From: Eonycteris spelaea
Taxonomy: Eukaryota; Chordata; Mammalia; Chiroptera; Pteropodidae
Length of the DNA: 64,000 nt
Direction: 5' to 3'
Assembly (NCBI GenBank): GCA_003508835.1
Contig: PUFA01000224.1
Location: 2,046,001-2,110,000 of the forward strand
Shown here piece by piece: positions 52,560 through 64,000 of the stretch. The stretch's first letter is position 1. Every line of letters begins with the position of its first letter. The notes under the pieces are model-generated. The model was not told where the DNA came from and did not search any database. It saw only the letters and a program-made list of their open reading frames with translations. The translations under genes and the position numbers were made by a program.

Positions 52560-53180
52560 TTAAGAAATATTTGTCAGTACCTGTGTAGACAAGGCACTGT
52601 CTCGATCTGGGGTACAGTGCCGAACAAGATAGATAAAAATCCATCTCTGGTGGAGCTTGTGTCCCAGTGTGAGGAAGAGCCAATAAATAAACATCTGATG
52701 TTAGGTGGTGATAAATGCGATGAAAAAGATGAAAAGTTAAAACAGTGGGGCTGGGGAATGATGAGGTGGCGGTGCTGGCGTAGAGAGGTTGCTGAGAACC
52801 GTGATGGGAGTGTCTGAGCAGAGACCCAGAGGAATTGAGGGAGCGAGCTGTGTCTTCCCGACAGGGCGAAGGACAGTCGCAGAGGACGAGATAGAAAAGT
52901 GGTCGGCGTGTTGTCCGGAGCATCAGGGTGATGAGCAGCTGGAGCTGAGTGAGGGGGAGAGTGGTCGGAGATGAGTCCATGTGGGAGCCAGGGGCCAGCT
53001 CGTCCAGAGCCGTGTGTCAGCCACGGTCAGGATTTGGGGTTTTATTGTGAAGGAGATGAGAAGCCATCGGAAGATTTTGAGCAGGAGTGCCTTGATGTGG
53101 CTTACGTTTGAAAAGGATCACTGTCTATTACAGGGTTGGGGCAAGGTAGAATCATTGAGACCAGGCTGTGGTCATTCAGG
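52560..53180 (-). repeat. L2-related ancient repeat
   Basis: GAACAAGATAGATAAAAATC, GAGCAGAGACCCAGAGGAAT, GAGATGAGAAGCCATCGGAA and TTTGAAAAGGATCACTGTCT mark the same family as at 8.2-8.6 kb, here in a longer copy. The open frames at 52,530-52,980 derive from it. Confidence 0.5.
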
Positions 53181-53189
53181 TGAAGGATG

Positions 53190-53290
53190 ATGATGTATGT
53201 ATGTATGTGTATAGATATGTAGGTTATATATTTAGCGCATAAAACATAAAATATAAATATAAATATATAATATATACTACTATATATGCT
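53190..53290 (+). repeat. AT-rich low-complexity tract
   Basis: Degenerate ATGT and ATA repeats (TGTATGTATGTATGTG, then ATAAATATAAATATAT). Confidence 0.9.
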
Positions 53291-53399
53291 TTTTTCTGGA
53301 TTGGGATTTTGAAAGACTAATGACACATTTGCTGCCTGCTGTGATCACAGAAGGCAGACTTTCATAGCCAGGTCTGGCTGTTATAAATTGTAATATTCA

Positions 53400-53820
53400 G
53401 TATGAACAGCTGCGGCGAGAAATGCGAAGCAAAATGAAATGTCTAGGCAGCCACCAGAGTGGCAAAAATGAGAAAGCTTCCTGATCCCAAGTGTTGGCGA
53501 CAGTCCTGAGCCGAAGGAACACAGCTGTGTGGCCGTGGGCAACGTAACACTGCGTGGCGACGTCTCCTAAAGCTGCGCTCATCTGTCCTGGGACCTAGCG
53601 CCCATCACCCTGCAACCTGGCGTACCAAACGATGTGTGCAAGAACATACATCACCAGTGACTCGCAGCAGCTCTACGTTTGAATGAACGAAAACAGGCCC
53701 ACTAATAGTAGAGCGGACAAAGTGTGGCACGTGCCCACATTGCTGGTAATGAACTGCAGCATTGGGCAGCAAGCATGAATGAATCTCAAGGTCATAGACA
53801 GTTGTCCCAGGCCCTAGTAG
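53400..53820 (+). repeat. L1/HAL1-type 3' fragment, unusually CpG-containing
   Basis: The order CCCAAGTGTTGGCGACAGTC, CAAGAACATACATCACCAGT, GTGTGGCACGTGCCCACATT and GCATGAATGAATCTCAAGGT follows the L1 3' region in sense. Many positions that are TG/CA in most copies are CG here. Confidence 0.5.
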
Positions 53821-55399
53821 GACACTTCCTGGGAAAGACTGATCCAGATGTTTAGAAATATTCTGGGGCCATGATGATCCTTGTTCAGGGTCAGCTTCCC
53901 CTTGGTGTTGAAAAATTAAGAGGAGGAGGTGCGTGTGGTAGAAGTCATGGCTGGTGTGGAGGAGCGCCTTGTGGCGTGGAGTCCTGGGAAGAAGACAGGC
54001 CAGAGGCCAGGGCTGGAGCCGAGAGGCTGCCCACATCCCCTGTGGGGTCCTCGTGCTTGGCACTTGGCTGTGACTAGAGACCATGTGTTCTGTTGCTGTA
54101 GGAACTCCTGCAGAAGGCCACTGCAGTAACCGGGACCTGTCAGTCACCCTCGGTGGTGTGCCCAGCTCATCCCGGCCTCAGCTCCATGCCAGTCGCGTGG
54201 TACCCCTGGCATTGCTATTGCTACTGCTACAGAGAGCATTCGGCCTGGCAGTTCCTGAACTGCACTTGACCTTGTGCTCAGGTTGAGGGACAGTTCTTGG
54301 ACCAGTACATCCCTCTCCTCAGAGACTGGGTACGTCTGAGTATTTCCCCAACTCCTGTTGCGGCTCTGAGCAACAATTGCATTCTGCTGCTGCCTCATGG
54401 CGGGGAGGGGGGGTGTTAATTCCTGAGGTCCTCGTAGCCTTCATTCCCACACTGCCCTTTCTGGATGTTTGCCGATGTTTTATTCTGAAATGAAACTTGG
54501 GATAAATCATACTTATTTCATTAAAAAAACAATAGTGTATATTTAGCTTTCTGGGAAACTATTGTGAGTTAAGCACACTGCATTGTGAACCGAGTTCTGT
54601 TGGTTAACGAGTTTCCAGAATAATTTGAAACTGTGCCAGGTTGTTCCTTTGTGATGCCATCTTTTAAATCAGTTGGCTGTGACAGTGGAAGCAGCCGCTA
54701 GAGGTCACTCAAACACTGGAAACAAAGTTTTTCACGGTTAAGCATTTATTTTTCAACTTTAGGAAGAAGCAGGCTTAGCGGATATGTGGTACTGCGTTTC
54801 ATCTTTTCCCTGTTTTCTTTATTTTTGTGTGTGGAGATTCTGCTGCATGAAATGCAGTTGCATCCTGTTGGTGATCAGTACCCTTTGAGATTAATGAAAG
54901 CGAAGGCAGCCTCTCCAGAAAAACGCAGTCAACACCTTGCCCATGACTTCAGGGGGCTTGGGAACCCATTGGAGCCCGTTGGTGAACCTTCGGTGTAGAA
55001 CCCTTGAACCCGGTTTCTGTAAAACTCTCAGTTGGGTGTTTGTAGGTAATTTTTCAGTAACTCATTAATAAAATTTCAAGTGCAAGACCTGTCCTGATTT
55101 CTCCAGTAGGTTTCCTACCAGTGGGCAATAAAAATTGTGGTTGAAGATCCTGTAGGCATTGTAAAGGCAGAAGACCTCATTTTATTATTCATCTTGTTTC
55201 CTACAGTGCCTAGCAGCCAAGTAACATGTGTATTTCAAGCATTCAGTCAGTGTTGAAAGATTTAATAAATGATTAAAAGAACAGTAGGAAAGTACGTTGG
55301 TATAGTTTATTACAAATAGAGATGGAGAAAAAAAATCTTTTATTGTTCTTACGATATAATTTGTGTGTCTTTCATCTTTTTTTTGCTATTATCTTAATT

Positions 55400-55517
55400 T
55401 TATTTATTTTTTTAAAATTAAATTTTATTATGGTGACATTGGTTAACAAAATTCAGTAAGTATCAAGTGTACAATTTAACAGTAAGGGGTATATATATGT
55501 GTACATATATATGTGTA

Positions 55518-55564
<47 letters not shown>

Positions 55565-55600
55565 CATTGTATAAGTCTCTTTCACATTATTCTATGATCA
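55400..55600 (-). repeat. L1 3' end, antisense, interrupted by (TA)n
   Basis: TTTTATTATGGTGACATTGG, ATCAAGTGTACAATTTAACA and later TATTGCATTGTATAAGTC form a LINE 3' end that I associate with bat genomes. A (TA)n/(TG)n tract occupies about 55,487-55,562. The taxon link is from memory only. Confidence 0.5.
55487..55562 (+). repeat. (TA)n / TG-rich microsatellite
   Basis: Alternating TA with several GTGTAC/GTGTGT interruptions, then about 30 bp of pure TA. Confidence 0.95.
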
Positions 55601-55904
55601 GTGGCTACAGAAAAGAGCTGATCATGACCTCTTACATATATTTAGAGGCATTTTTTGAATTCTTCTTTACCTTTTCCACAGAAAATATAGCCAGCTTCTT
55701 GAGCTTTTCCTCCATGATAACACATTTACCACTGAGTAATCATTGTGGTTCTTATGTGTGATAATTTTTAAGAAATATTCTTGGTACTTTGCTACATATA
55801 TGTAGTCTCAAGCATGCAGTGGATATATTTTAGGAAATACAATATGGAACCCTAAAATTTAGAACTAGAAGGATTATTAATAGGCATTCTAGTTTGACAT
55901 CTTC

Positions 55905-57350
55905 CCTAAACATTTTTATTGTGGAAAATTTCAACATACATCCAATTAGATTAGAATAATGGGACATCCACTTACTTCCAACAGTGTTTTTTTTTTTTTT
56001 TGCCAATCTCATTATCATCTCTTTCCTCCTCTTCCTCCCTGTCTCATGTCCCCTCTCTCCTCCCTCCCTTCTCTCCTCATCCCTCCTTCCCTTTTCCTCC
56101 TTTTCTTTCCCTCTCCCTCTCTCTTGCTATAGTATTTACAAAAAATCCCAGACATCATACTTCACTCATAAATACTTTAGTATACATATCTAACAGAAAA
56201 ATATTTAAAAAAATATAACCACATTACCATTATCACACCCAATAGAATCAGCAGTGGTTCCTGAATATCATCTAATGTCCAGTCACTGTTCGTATTTTCT
56301 TAATTGTCTCATGCATGTTATTTTATACTTTCTCATTGAGCCAGGTTTGAGTTAAGGTCCTGTATTGCATTTAGATAGTGCGACTCAAGTCTCTTAATTT
56401 CAAACTTCTTAAGACTCTTAATTTCAAACATTTCCCTATTATTTTTAGTGTAATTTATTTATTAAAGACAAATCATTTAGTTTAGCCAAAGCTGGAATGT
56501 TGGAAATTTTATTCTGCTGGGTTGGTGTCATTTAACATGGTCCTCTGTCACCTGTGTTTTCTATTAACTGCTGGTTAGATGTGTGGCCTTATTAGGTTCA
56601 AGTTGAGTTTTATGGACAGAGGGTAGGAATTCTTCATAGTTGGTGCTATGTATTTCCTGTCACTTCATCGGAAGAGGCGTGGGATGTCTGGTTGCCTCGT
56701 TAGTGATGTTGTGATTGCTGGCTGGCTTCAGGTGTTGTCAGCCTTATCATTATGAACTTTCCCATCACTCCAAAAGTGATAATTTTCTCATTCTATAATT
56801 CCTTTCTGATTTATAGCTGGGAGTTTTTCTTACAGAAGGAATCTTCCATATCGACTATTTGGCTATCCCAAAATACAGTTGGTTTAACAAAGGCAGGATA
56901 AGAGATTGTTTTCTTTTATAGATCAATTTTCAGAATAATGAGTTGGTGCCTTGGTAATCTCGATAAGTGCCCACTGAGATTTGTTTGTGTTGTTAAGAAC
57001 TTATGGATTTATGTGTTTCAGTCTTTTGCAGACATTAGTTTTTTCGATGCCTAAATCGTGGCATCTCAGTGCAATGGGACCCCTTTCAAGTTTGTACCTT
57101 TCCTTTCAACGTGACTCTACCTACTGCTGTTTCCGATAACTTGCTTGCATTCTGTCAACAAGATTTCACAGGCTCAGTCTTGGCAATAGTCAGCCTTAGT
57201 TCTGAAATCAGTTCTGTAAGGAACCTTGTTTAATTTTTTTGGAAATGGTATATAGAGAACAGAGTCTGTGTAGGGGTGTTAATTGCTCCTGGGATTGTCA
57301 TTTCTTTTAGAATCTTTCAAGGGTTACAGCTTAGAAATACTCTTTCTTAA
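55905..57350 (-). repeat. L1M-type LINE 3' UTR, antisense
   Basis: The run TTATTGTGGAAAATTTCAAC, CCCAGACATCATACTTCACT, GTCATTTAACATGGTCCTCT and GCTTCAGGTGTTGTCAGCC is in the right order for an old L1 3' UTR read backwards. A polypyrimidine tract sits inside it at 56,017-56,132. Confidence 0.7.
56017..56132 (+). repeat. Polypyrimidine tract (~115 bp)
   Basis: Almost entirely C/T with a few interruptions (CTCTTTCCTCCTCTTCCTCC at its start). Such tracts can form triplex DNA and create spurious splice acceptors. The ULK4 sense RNA would carry the pyrimidine strand. Confidence 0.9.
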
Positions 57351-58937
57351 AAAGAAAAAAATCACAAGTTCATTCATACTGATCCTTCCAGTTCAAATTT
57401 AAGATTAGAATTTTTACTGTTTGGGTTTAAAATTATTATTTTTCTTCTCATAAGCTGAAAATCTTGACTGCTAATGACATTAACATAATTATTTTTTTTA
57501 CCCATACATTAAAAACAATACCAATATTATAACAATAAAACTACAAAGTACAGTTTAAGATAGTTTTGTGCTTTTTTAAATTTTTACTTTTTGATCCTTA
57601 GAGTGTAATCCACTGGATGATATGTATAGTCAAAATACTGAGTTTTCAGTTGAGTTCCAATAATTCATAGATTCAGATTAAACTCTTTTTCTTGGTAGGA
57701 ATGTATCATAGGTGATGTTGGGCGCTTCATTTTTCATCATTCGGGGCGCATGTAGTGTCAGGTGTCCCTTGCTTAGCTACATTGCTTTGATCACTTGATT
57801 AAAGAGGCGATGTCAGATACCTCCATCGTACAGGTACGTTTTTTTCTCTGCAGTGTCTCTGTAACTGCCATGTCAAGCGTACAGTAAGCAAATGATTTTT
57901 AACAATCGTATGGATTGTAACTCTCGTTTTAACCTTCTTCTGGATTGAAACACAAATGTTCATCAGCGTGTTGTCACTAATTGCCAGTGCATTTTCTCTC
58001 TTCAGTTTCAACAGATTGATCCGCTGTGTTCATTATGCTGTGCAGCGTGATTGCATTATTGTCTTGAAATTCATCTAATTGTCAAAATTTACTTTGCCTC
58101 TTTTTGTCCTCTTTTGTTTTTTGTAGGATAATCACATTTGTGATTTAGTTGCTCAAAAGAGTGAAATCTAAGAATTCTTGACTTACGAATGTTGACACCG
58201 TGTCATTCAGCCGTGCACTGAATTGGTTTTAGAAGTGAATTTTATGTTTAGCAGCGGACAGAGGGTGATTTGAAGTGTTATCTGACTTATCTAGTCCTTT
58301 CAGGACACGGCGTGCTTTGGGAACATGGGACGTGATGAAACTGCATTGAGAGTGAGCTGGCTGTCCTGGCATCTGTTAGGGGGTGCACTGCAGTGTGCTC
58401 CACCTTGGGCTCGAGGTCAGTGTTAAGCTGCACAATTGTGCCACTTCTCTGCTGTCCCCGGTGGCTTGAGTACCCTGCTAGGACAGCTGCATAGAGTAAG
58501 TCATGATCCTTACTTCCCACAGTCCTAATTTTCAATTTGTAACTTTTCCGAAGAACAAATGATGCCTGTGTGTACTTTTTGAGATATATGTATTTTATGT
58601 ACATACATGAGATTGTTTTTATCTAGCTTTTTTTCATGTAGCACTTATTATGATTTTTTTCTAGTTATAAAAATATGTGGTCTTCTCATTATGGCAACTT
58701 AGCTACTTAGAGAACCTGAAAATCCTCCCTGTCAGTATTAAATTTACTTGGCTTCGTGAGAGAGAACGAGGCAGGGAACGTAGCATGAGTGGTGACAGCA
58801 GAGTCTCATGGTCCAGGTGTAAACTAGTGAAAATTGGAGTCACTTTCTGGTTGGGAAGCTTGTGGTCAAAAGAGATGAGGCTGGATGGGTACAGAGCAAC
58901 TCATTTTGGGGAAATCATCATCTCAAAGGTTTCTTTA

Positions 58938-59340
58938 AGTTTTTTTTTTTTTTAATTACTGAGCTTTGAGTGTTATCTACCTTCCTCTCATCCAGACATC
59001 TCTCCACCTACCACTCTTAGCTAGATGTCTATCTGAGAGTTCTTTATATATTCTGGATGTAAGTCCTTGATAAGTAAGTCCTGTGCAATATTTTCTCTCA
59101 GTCTGTCACTTGTTTTATTCTCTTTGTAGTGTCATTCAAAAGCAGAAATTCTTAATTTCGATGAAGTCCAATTTATCATTTTTCCCCTTTATGGATTATG
59201 CTTTTAATGTTGTATCTAAACAAAATCGATACCTAACCCAAGGTCACAAAACGTTTCTCCTGCATTTCTTTCTAAATTTTTGTAGTTTCAGCTTTTATAT
59301 TTAAACCTATGATTCATTTTGAGTTACTTCTCTATGGGGT
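58938..59340 (-). repeat. L1 LINE 3' region, antisense
   Basis: A T16 head near 58,938 is followed by AGAGTTCTTTATATATTCTG, TAATTTCGATGAAGTCCAAT and CCTAACCCAAGGTCACAAAA, the antisense L1 order. Confidence 0.75.
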
Positions 59341-59379
59341 GTTAGGTACGGAGTGAGGTCAGCAAATAGCGAACGAGCA

Positions 59380-60260
59380 CTTTCTTTGAGCCGAGTAATG
59401 GAACAGGCACCGGAGGCACAATAATGAGCAAATAGGTGTCCTTGTCCTCATGGGACTTTATGATGGACAAAGGACGTTAAACAGAGAAAGAGGAAGTAGT
59501 AGAGGAGACCGAGAAGGAACCCTGGTGAAGTAGGAAGAAACTCCGAAGAGCTGCTTTAGTGGGAGGGGAGAGAGGCTCCTGTGCTGTGACGGAGGAAATG
59601 GTCATCGTTTTTATCGTTTCTGCGGGTTAGGTGAAGACATTAACCTAAATTGGATTTGGCAAAAGGTGGGTTAGTGACTCCTGTGCAGTAAAAGCCAGAG
59701 CGAGTGGTTGTATAGAAAACCGGAGGTGAGCACGTGGGGAAAGTCTGGATAAGGAAGTTTGGCTGAGTGCGCGGGACATTTAAATTCTCCTAGGAAAGGT
59801 TCAGTCCAGAGGGAGGCACTGAAGATTGAGGTTAGAGAGGGGCCAACTGAGGGTATGTAATCCTTAAGCCGGGAAGAGAGGGGCACTCAGGGTGACTGCT
59901 GTAGATTGGAAGGGATACTTTATCCGCTATAACAGGAAGAAAGGATGAATAAAGGTAGGTGGAGTGGAGTTTAAGATTTGGTGGTGGTAGGATGACGGAT
60001 CTTGTATCTGATGGCTTCTGACAGTGGAGCTCATCAAGGTCACCATCAGAAAGAGCGGAATGAGTGCTCAGGGGTTGTGAGGTAGAGGGGAAGGTATAAA
60101 ACTGTCATCTCTGAGAGTGGGCAAGCTGACTCGCTAGCGAAAGAGAAGAGGGTTCTATAGAAACCCAGTTTGTGATCAAGAATTTAAGGTGAAAGAAACT
60201 TTCCCATTTGCCTGGTTGTGTGATGTTCTCCAGAAGATGGTTGGATTTCAGCCAAGGGGA
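59380..60260 (-). repeat. L2-related ancient repeat
   Basis: GGCACCGGAGGCACAATAAT, CCTTGTCCTCATGGGACTTT and later GGTGGTGGTAGGATGACGG resemble the same L2-type family as at 52.6 kb. The right limit is uncertain. Confidence 0.4.
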
Positions 60261-62229
60261 GGGCTGAGTCTTTTGGAGAGAGAGTGGCCGCTTTAAAACC
60301 GTCTCACATAAGGCCGATATGGTTTGAGTCTTACCCCAGAACCCAGTCTATGTAGGAAAGCAAGTAAAGAAAGGCTCTGAGAAAGTAGAGGCCTTTTGGC
60401 TTGAATGGTTTTGTTGAATTAAAAAAAAAATTGTTGCTGAGGGGCTTTAAATAAGGACTATGAAAAGATAGTGGTGATTAGAGAGTGTTTGAATTTGAGA
60501 AGTGCCAGAGATACTGTCCGGGTCCGAGGTGTGTGTGGGCGAGCGGCCGAGTCGGGGTGGAGAAACTGGTCAAGGAGCTGAGTGACGACATCAAGGAACT
60601 GCATGGCCAGGTGTGTCTTCCTCGCAGATGCCCACTTTGTTGAAGGTGAGGACGGCAGTAGATGTTGGAAGGAAGGTGGTGAGCAAGGAGCCACTATCCT
60701 TGGTGGATGAGAAAAAGTAGTATGATATGACATGTGAGACCCACAGTCACAGGTCCTTTGGCAAGATGGAGTTTGGGGGTGGTAGCAGGAGCGAAGACAC
60801 CACCCTCATCTCGCTTCACAGTATTCTTGGAGTTAGGGTCACGATTGCATTCACTTCTTCTTGGCAGGGCAATAGGAAGCGTAGAGAGACATAGATTTTC
60901 TACCGGAAACGCAGGGAAAATAACCTCCCTCTTCTTTGGGTGAAGTGCTGTTTAAATTTGGCCCGTCGTAAGGGCGTGCTCGACAGTGGTGTCCATGTGT
61001 TTGCCAGCGTACGTGTTACAGCGCAAGACAAAGCTCTCACTGAAACGTCGTCGTAGAAGGAATAACACGTTGGTTAACCATGTGTCAATACTTTTTTTTT
61101 CTAAAACCTGCATCTGAGCAGGAACTTCTTATTGATGGCGATTTGTAAAAATGGTGCTAGATGTTTTCCTGACAAAAACGACCGCTGTCTTATTGGTTGA
61201 CATTTTCTTCCTTTTCATAGTTATTACGTAGCCCCACAGAGTTCTTTGTACCCCACTGCTACATCGGTGTAATCTCCCGGGTAAGTTGCCATCTTTCACG
61301 TCAGCCACTGAGTGACCGTTTCTGGCTTGTTTGTAGCCCAAGCTGAGACCAATATCGTTTCTAACCCTCCATATCGTTAGTTTCAGTGAATTTGGCCCCA
61401 TTCCTCCCCGTTAAACGAACTCTTTCGGTTACTTTCTGGACAGCGTGAGAGACACATTTATTGAAAATGATGAAGCAGGAGTTGAATACTATTTACGTCT
61501 TTGAATGAAGTGAAACAGGCTGGATTTGCTATATTAAGCCATGTTGCCAAAGTGGATATCATTTGGGGAATTGCCATATTTGAATCACTTTTGCATATAA
61601 ATTAAACATCTCACATCAAAGAATTCTTAAAAGGCATGCTTCCTAATTTCTTATAATGATAGAATTCATTTAATTTCTTACCTGACATCTTGTAGAACAG
61701 TTTTTAGCTCCTGTGTTTCCTGCTTTGACTAATTTTTATGCTCATTTTACCTGAGCTATGAACATTCCTTTGTTATAATATTTTTAGGGCAGCAGTTTTG
61801 AGGCTTATATATTTGAATACGATGTGATTTAGTAATCCTTGGGAACCTAGCAAAACAGCACATTTAATTTTCAATTCGATGAAAGAAACATGGAAAGAGA
61901 ATTGGCGATGGAGAGAATTGCACAAAACACAGGTAATTAGAGCTGATCCTTGAAGCAGAAAAATGCAATTTGAAATAAGCTTTCCATCTCTACTATTTGA
62001 AGAGCGTCGAGGAGATGACTGTTAAGAATGTGGTAACAAGTAAATAATAGTGGTTAGGTATAGCGAGCTCAAAAACACTGTGTCGGAGTTACATTTTTCG
62101 TGCCATGACTTTTATACGTTCCAACATCGAAAACACTCAGTTTTAATGGAGGACAATGGTAACTTAATTTCTTAAGCATTTATGTAGCAAGCGTAATTGT
62201 GTTCTGTTCTCAGATAAAAATGTCATGTA

Positions 62230-62650
62230 ACCTTCATCGACACCCCAGCTGATGCTTACATTAGATACAGGAGTGAGGACCTGCCGGAGGAGTGTAGAAG
62301 TATCTAGAATGCATGTGTGGCTTGGTTGCCTCTGCGTGAAACCGCCTCTCCCCGCATCTCTGTCGGGTTTAGTTCGTGGCTGCCAGAGGGAAGGAGAGAA
62401 GGGGGGATACAGGGTGTGCATCTCTTTCCAGCATCGCTGCATGTCCCGGCTGCCGGACCCGACACTGGTCCCAAGGCACTTGCTAGAACAGCGTCGTTGT
62501 ACTGTTCTCGTCACCGTCACCGTCGGCGGAGTCTGGGTCGGCGCCTCTGCGGACTGCCAGGCTCTGTCTTTGCACCGCCCTCCCTCAGCCACTGCCACAC
62601 AGTTGCCGCTGGTGACCATCACTGGCCAATGAGTAGTCAAGAAGTGGAAT
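62230..62650. other. CpG-rich block of unknown nature inside intron 17
   Basis: It is markedly richer in C+G and CpG than the flanks, with a CACCGTCACCGTCGGCGG stretch near 62,512 and open frames on both strands. No protein domain, splice-site pair or known repeat was recognised. Confidence 0.35.
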
Positions 62651-63029
62651 TCAGAGGGGCTCATTCTCTGATACCAAGATGACGTGGGAATCCATTGTCC
62701 CTGGCAATTTCAGCAGTTTCCCTTTATGAAATTTGAGCAAAACCAACTCAAAACTATGAAACTAATGGTTTGTGAAGGCTTAAAAGGCTGTTACTCAAAA
62801 TGAAACCTTACGACTTACTTATTGGTCAGTCTAAGTGTCAGATTTTGGTGTTCCAGTAGCCTTTTCCAAGAAGGAAAGGATGGGTTGGAAGCTGTCATTT
62901 CCAATAGTTGTTAGTTTCACAAGATGATGAGGGAAAAACTGGAAAGTGAATCTTTTCAAAGGGGATTACATAAGTTACAGTCCCTAACACTTGGTACACT
63001 CGAACTGAGATAATTTAATGATGGGTTAT

Positions 63030-64000
63030 ATACTTAGGGGCGATTAACTGTAAGGGACAGCATTAGGTCTGCTGGGTCTTTAGACTTACTTGGCAGAGCA
63101 GCTCGTCCTGCAGCTTGGACTTGCTGCAGAACCTCTTTTTGAGCCCCTCTCAAAACTGGCAGCCTTATCGATGAGCAGTGATGGGCTGGAGCCTTTAAAA
63201 TCCAAACGGGCTCACCAAGCATTGGACCTTCTTGTCTTGGTGGGTAATGCAGGGCGCAGCAACTTCTCTCTCACTTTGAAGGGATCTCGTTACATGCCTC
63301 AAGACCACTGGACTCCTAGGAACTTCACCAGTGTAATAGACTGTGAACTTTTGCAGGGTTGATCGCCTGACCTCTGGCATGCAAATTAGCGTGCTTTCAC
63401 CAGTCCACTTATAATATCACCAGTGTAATGAAACAGTGTGATGTCCTGCAGATTATCAAGATGATCACGGTCCCTCTAGACTGTATTATGACAAGCGGGA
63501 GACTTGATTTAGGGGCATTTCAGCCAGTAGAGACTGCTTCTGATTTTATTTACTGATTGCAATGGAAATGCATGCCAGGTGCCAGGGCCTGTATTGATTT
63601 GCTACGTCTGAAGCTGTAGCTATAACAGGCATCATCACCTGATTAAATGTGCAGTAGTCGGTGGTAATTCTCCACGACCCAGGTGGCTTCTGCACTGACC
63701 TAACAGGCAAGTCGAAGGGGGCTGTTGTAGAAAACACAGTCCTTGCACCCTTGCCGTTGGCGCACTGATCCCTAGTCGCTGATCGCCGTGGACGTGTTAT
63801 TGGCCGGGCAGGCAGGGTTGGTGTTATAGCTCCACGACTTCCACTTTGGCCTGTCCGAATCCAGATGGTCCTCGACCCACTGGTCAGGAGTCCATGGTGG
63901 GAATCGTGCCAGTTACTCGGTGTATTTTTTTCACAGTATGTTCTAGATCGAGGAAAATAACGAAGGAGGGGCCATGGACCCACTGGACAGATGCGACGTA
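63030..64000 (-). mobile_element. Decayed ERV-L-type pol (reverse transcriptase and connection region), antisense, continues past window
   Basis: On the minus strand, reading leftward from the edge, there is VQKPPGSWRITTDY near 63,650-63,700, the RT strand-1 region. Further on is AQKEVLQQVQAA near 63,120-63,170, as in the segment after the RT of ERV-L elements. Frames shift and stop between these segments, so it is a non-coding relic. Its orientation is opposite to ULK4. No LTR is seen within the window. Confidence 0.75.

Larger units (their letters stand above)
49890..64000 (+). other. ULK4 intron 17, at least 14 kb, continues past the window
   Basis: I looked for the next conserved coding segment of ULK4 and did not find it. 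The intron is filled with old repeats: hAT, L2-type, L1 and an ERV-L pol relic. Unclassified stretches include about 49.9-50.6, 54.0-55.4, 57.4-58.9 and 60.3-62.2 kb. Confidence 0.7.

Noticed and set aside
57780..58200. Search for ULK4 exon 18 near acceptor-like pyrimidine stretches
   Set aside because: No translated segment matching the expected continuation after ENTPVIE was found here or elsewhere to the right edge.
62164..62664. A 166-codon minus-strand frame in intron 17
   Set aside because: Open on both strands because the block is GC-rich. No recognisable protein.

Overview
This window is mammalian nuclear DNA. The coding exons are short and separated by AT-rich introns. The dispersed repeats are old families shared by placental mammals: L2, MIR, L1M-type LINE ends, MER5/hAT-Charlie fossils and ERV-L relics. 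No Alu, B1/B2, carnivore, ruminant or equid SINE was recognised. One antisense L1 3'-end fragment near 55.4 kb resembles LINE ends I associate with bats, but this is only a weak hint at the taxon. There is no prokaryotic gene content and no CRISPR array.

The one well-supported gene is ULK4 (unc-51 like kinase 4), on the + strand. Its 5' part runs from a CpG-island promoter at about 18.3-18.9 kb through sixteen coding exons (exons 2-17, 21,794-49,889). These encode the first ~551 residues: the whole pseudokinase domain, a Ser/Thr/Pro-rich linker and the start of the armadillo/HEAT-type C-terminal half. The next exon was not found, so intron 17 runs off the right edge. All exon junctions agree in phase except exon 2 to exon 3, where exon 3 is one base short of keeping the frame.

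Layout. 1-3.9 kb: intergenic, MIR remnants. 3.9-4.9 kb: a second, strong CpG island with a consensus splice donor on the minus strand, so probably a divergent promoter; by human synteny the candidate is TRAK1, but no TRAK1 coding sequence is visible. 4.9-18.3 kb: intergenic, with L1M, L2, MIR, an ERV-type LTR, a (CA)n and a (TA)n, and a decayed minus-strand ERV-L pol. 18.3-18.85 kb: ULK4 promoter built as a tandem duplication of a ~255-bp unit, each unit carrying an RFX/X-box-like element and CCAAT-type boxes. 18.85-64 kb: ULK4 exons and introns, with many L1/L2/MIR fossils, three candidate retrocopied mRNA 3' ends, a 19-bp-arm hairpin in intron 6, a polypyrimidine tract, and another minus-strand ERV-L pol relic at the right edge.

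The window supports a single functional theme: a cilium-associated pseudokinase gene behind an X-box-bearing promoter. I did not find a novel multi-gene system. The items most worth checking are the exon 3 frame discrepancy, the duplicated promoter and the small retrocopies.
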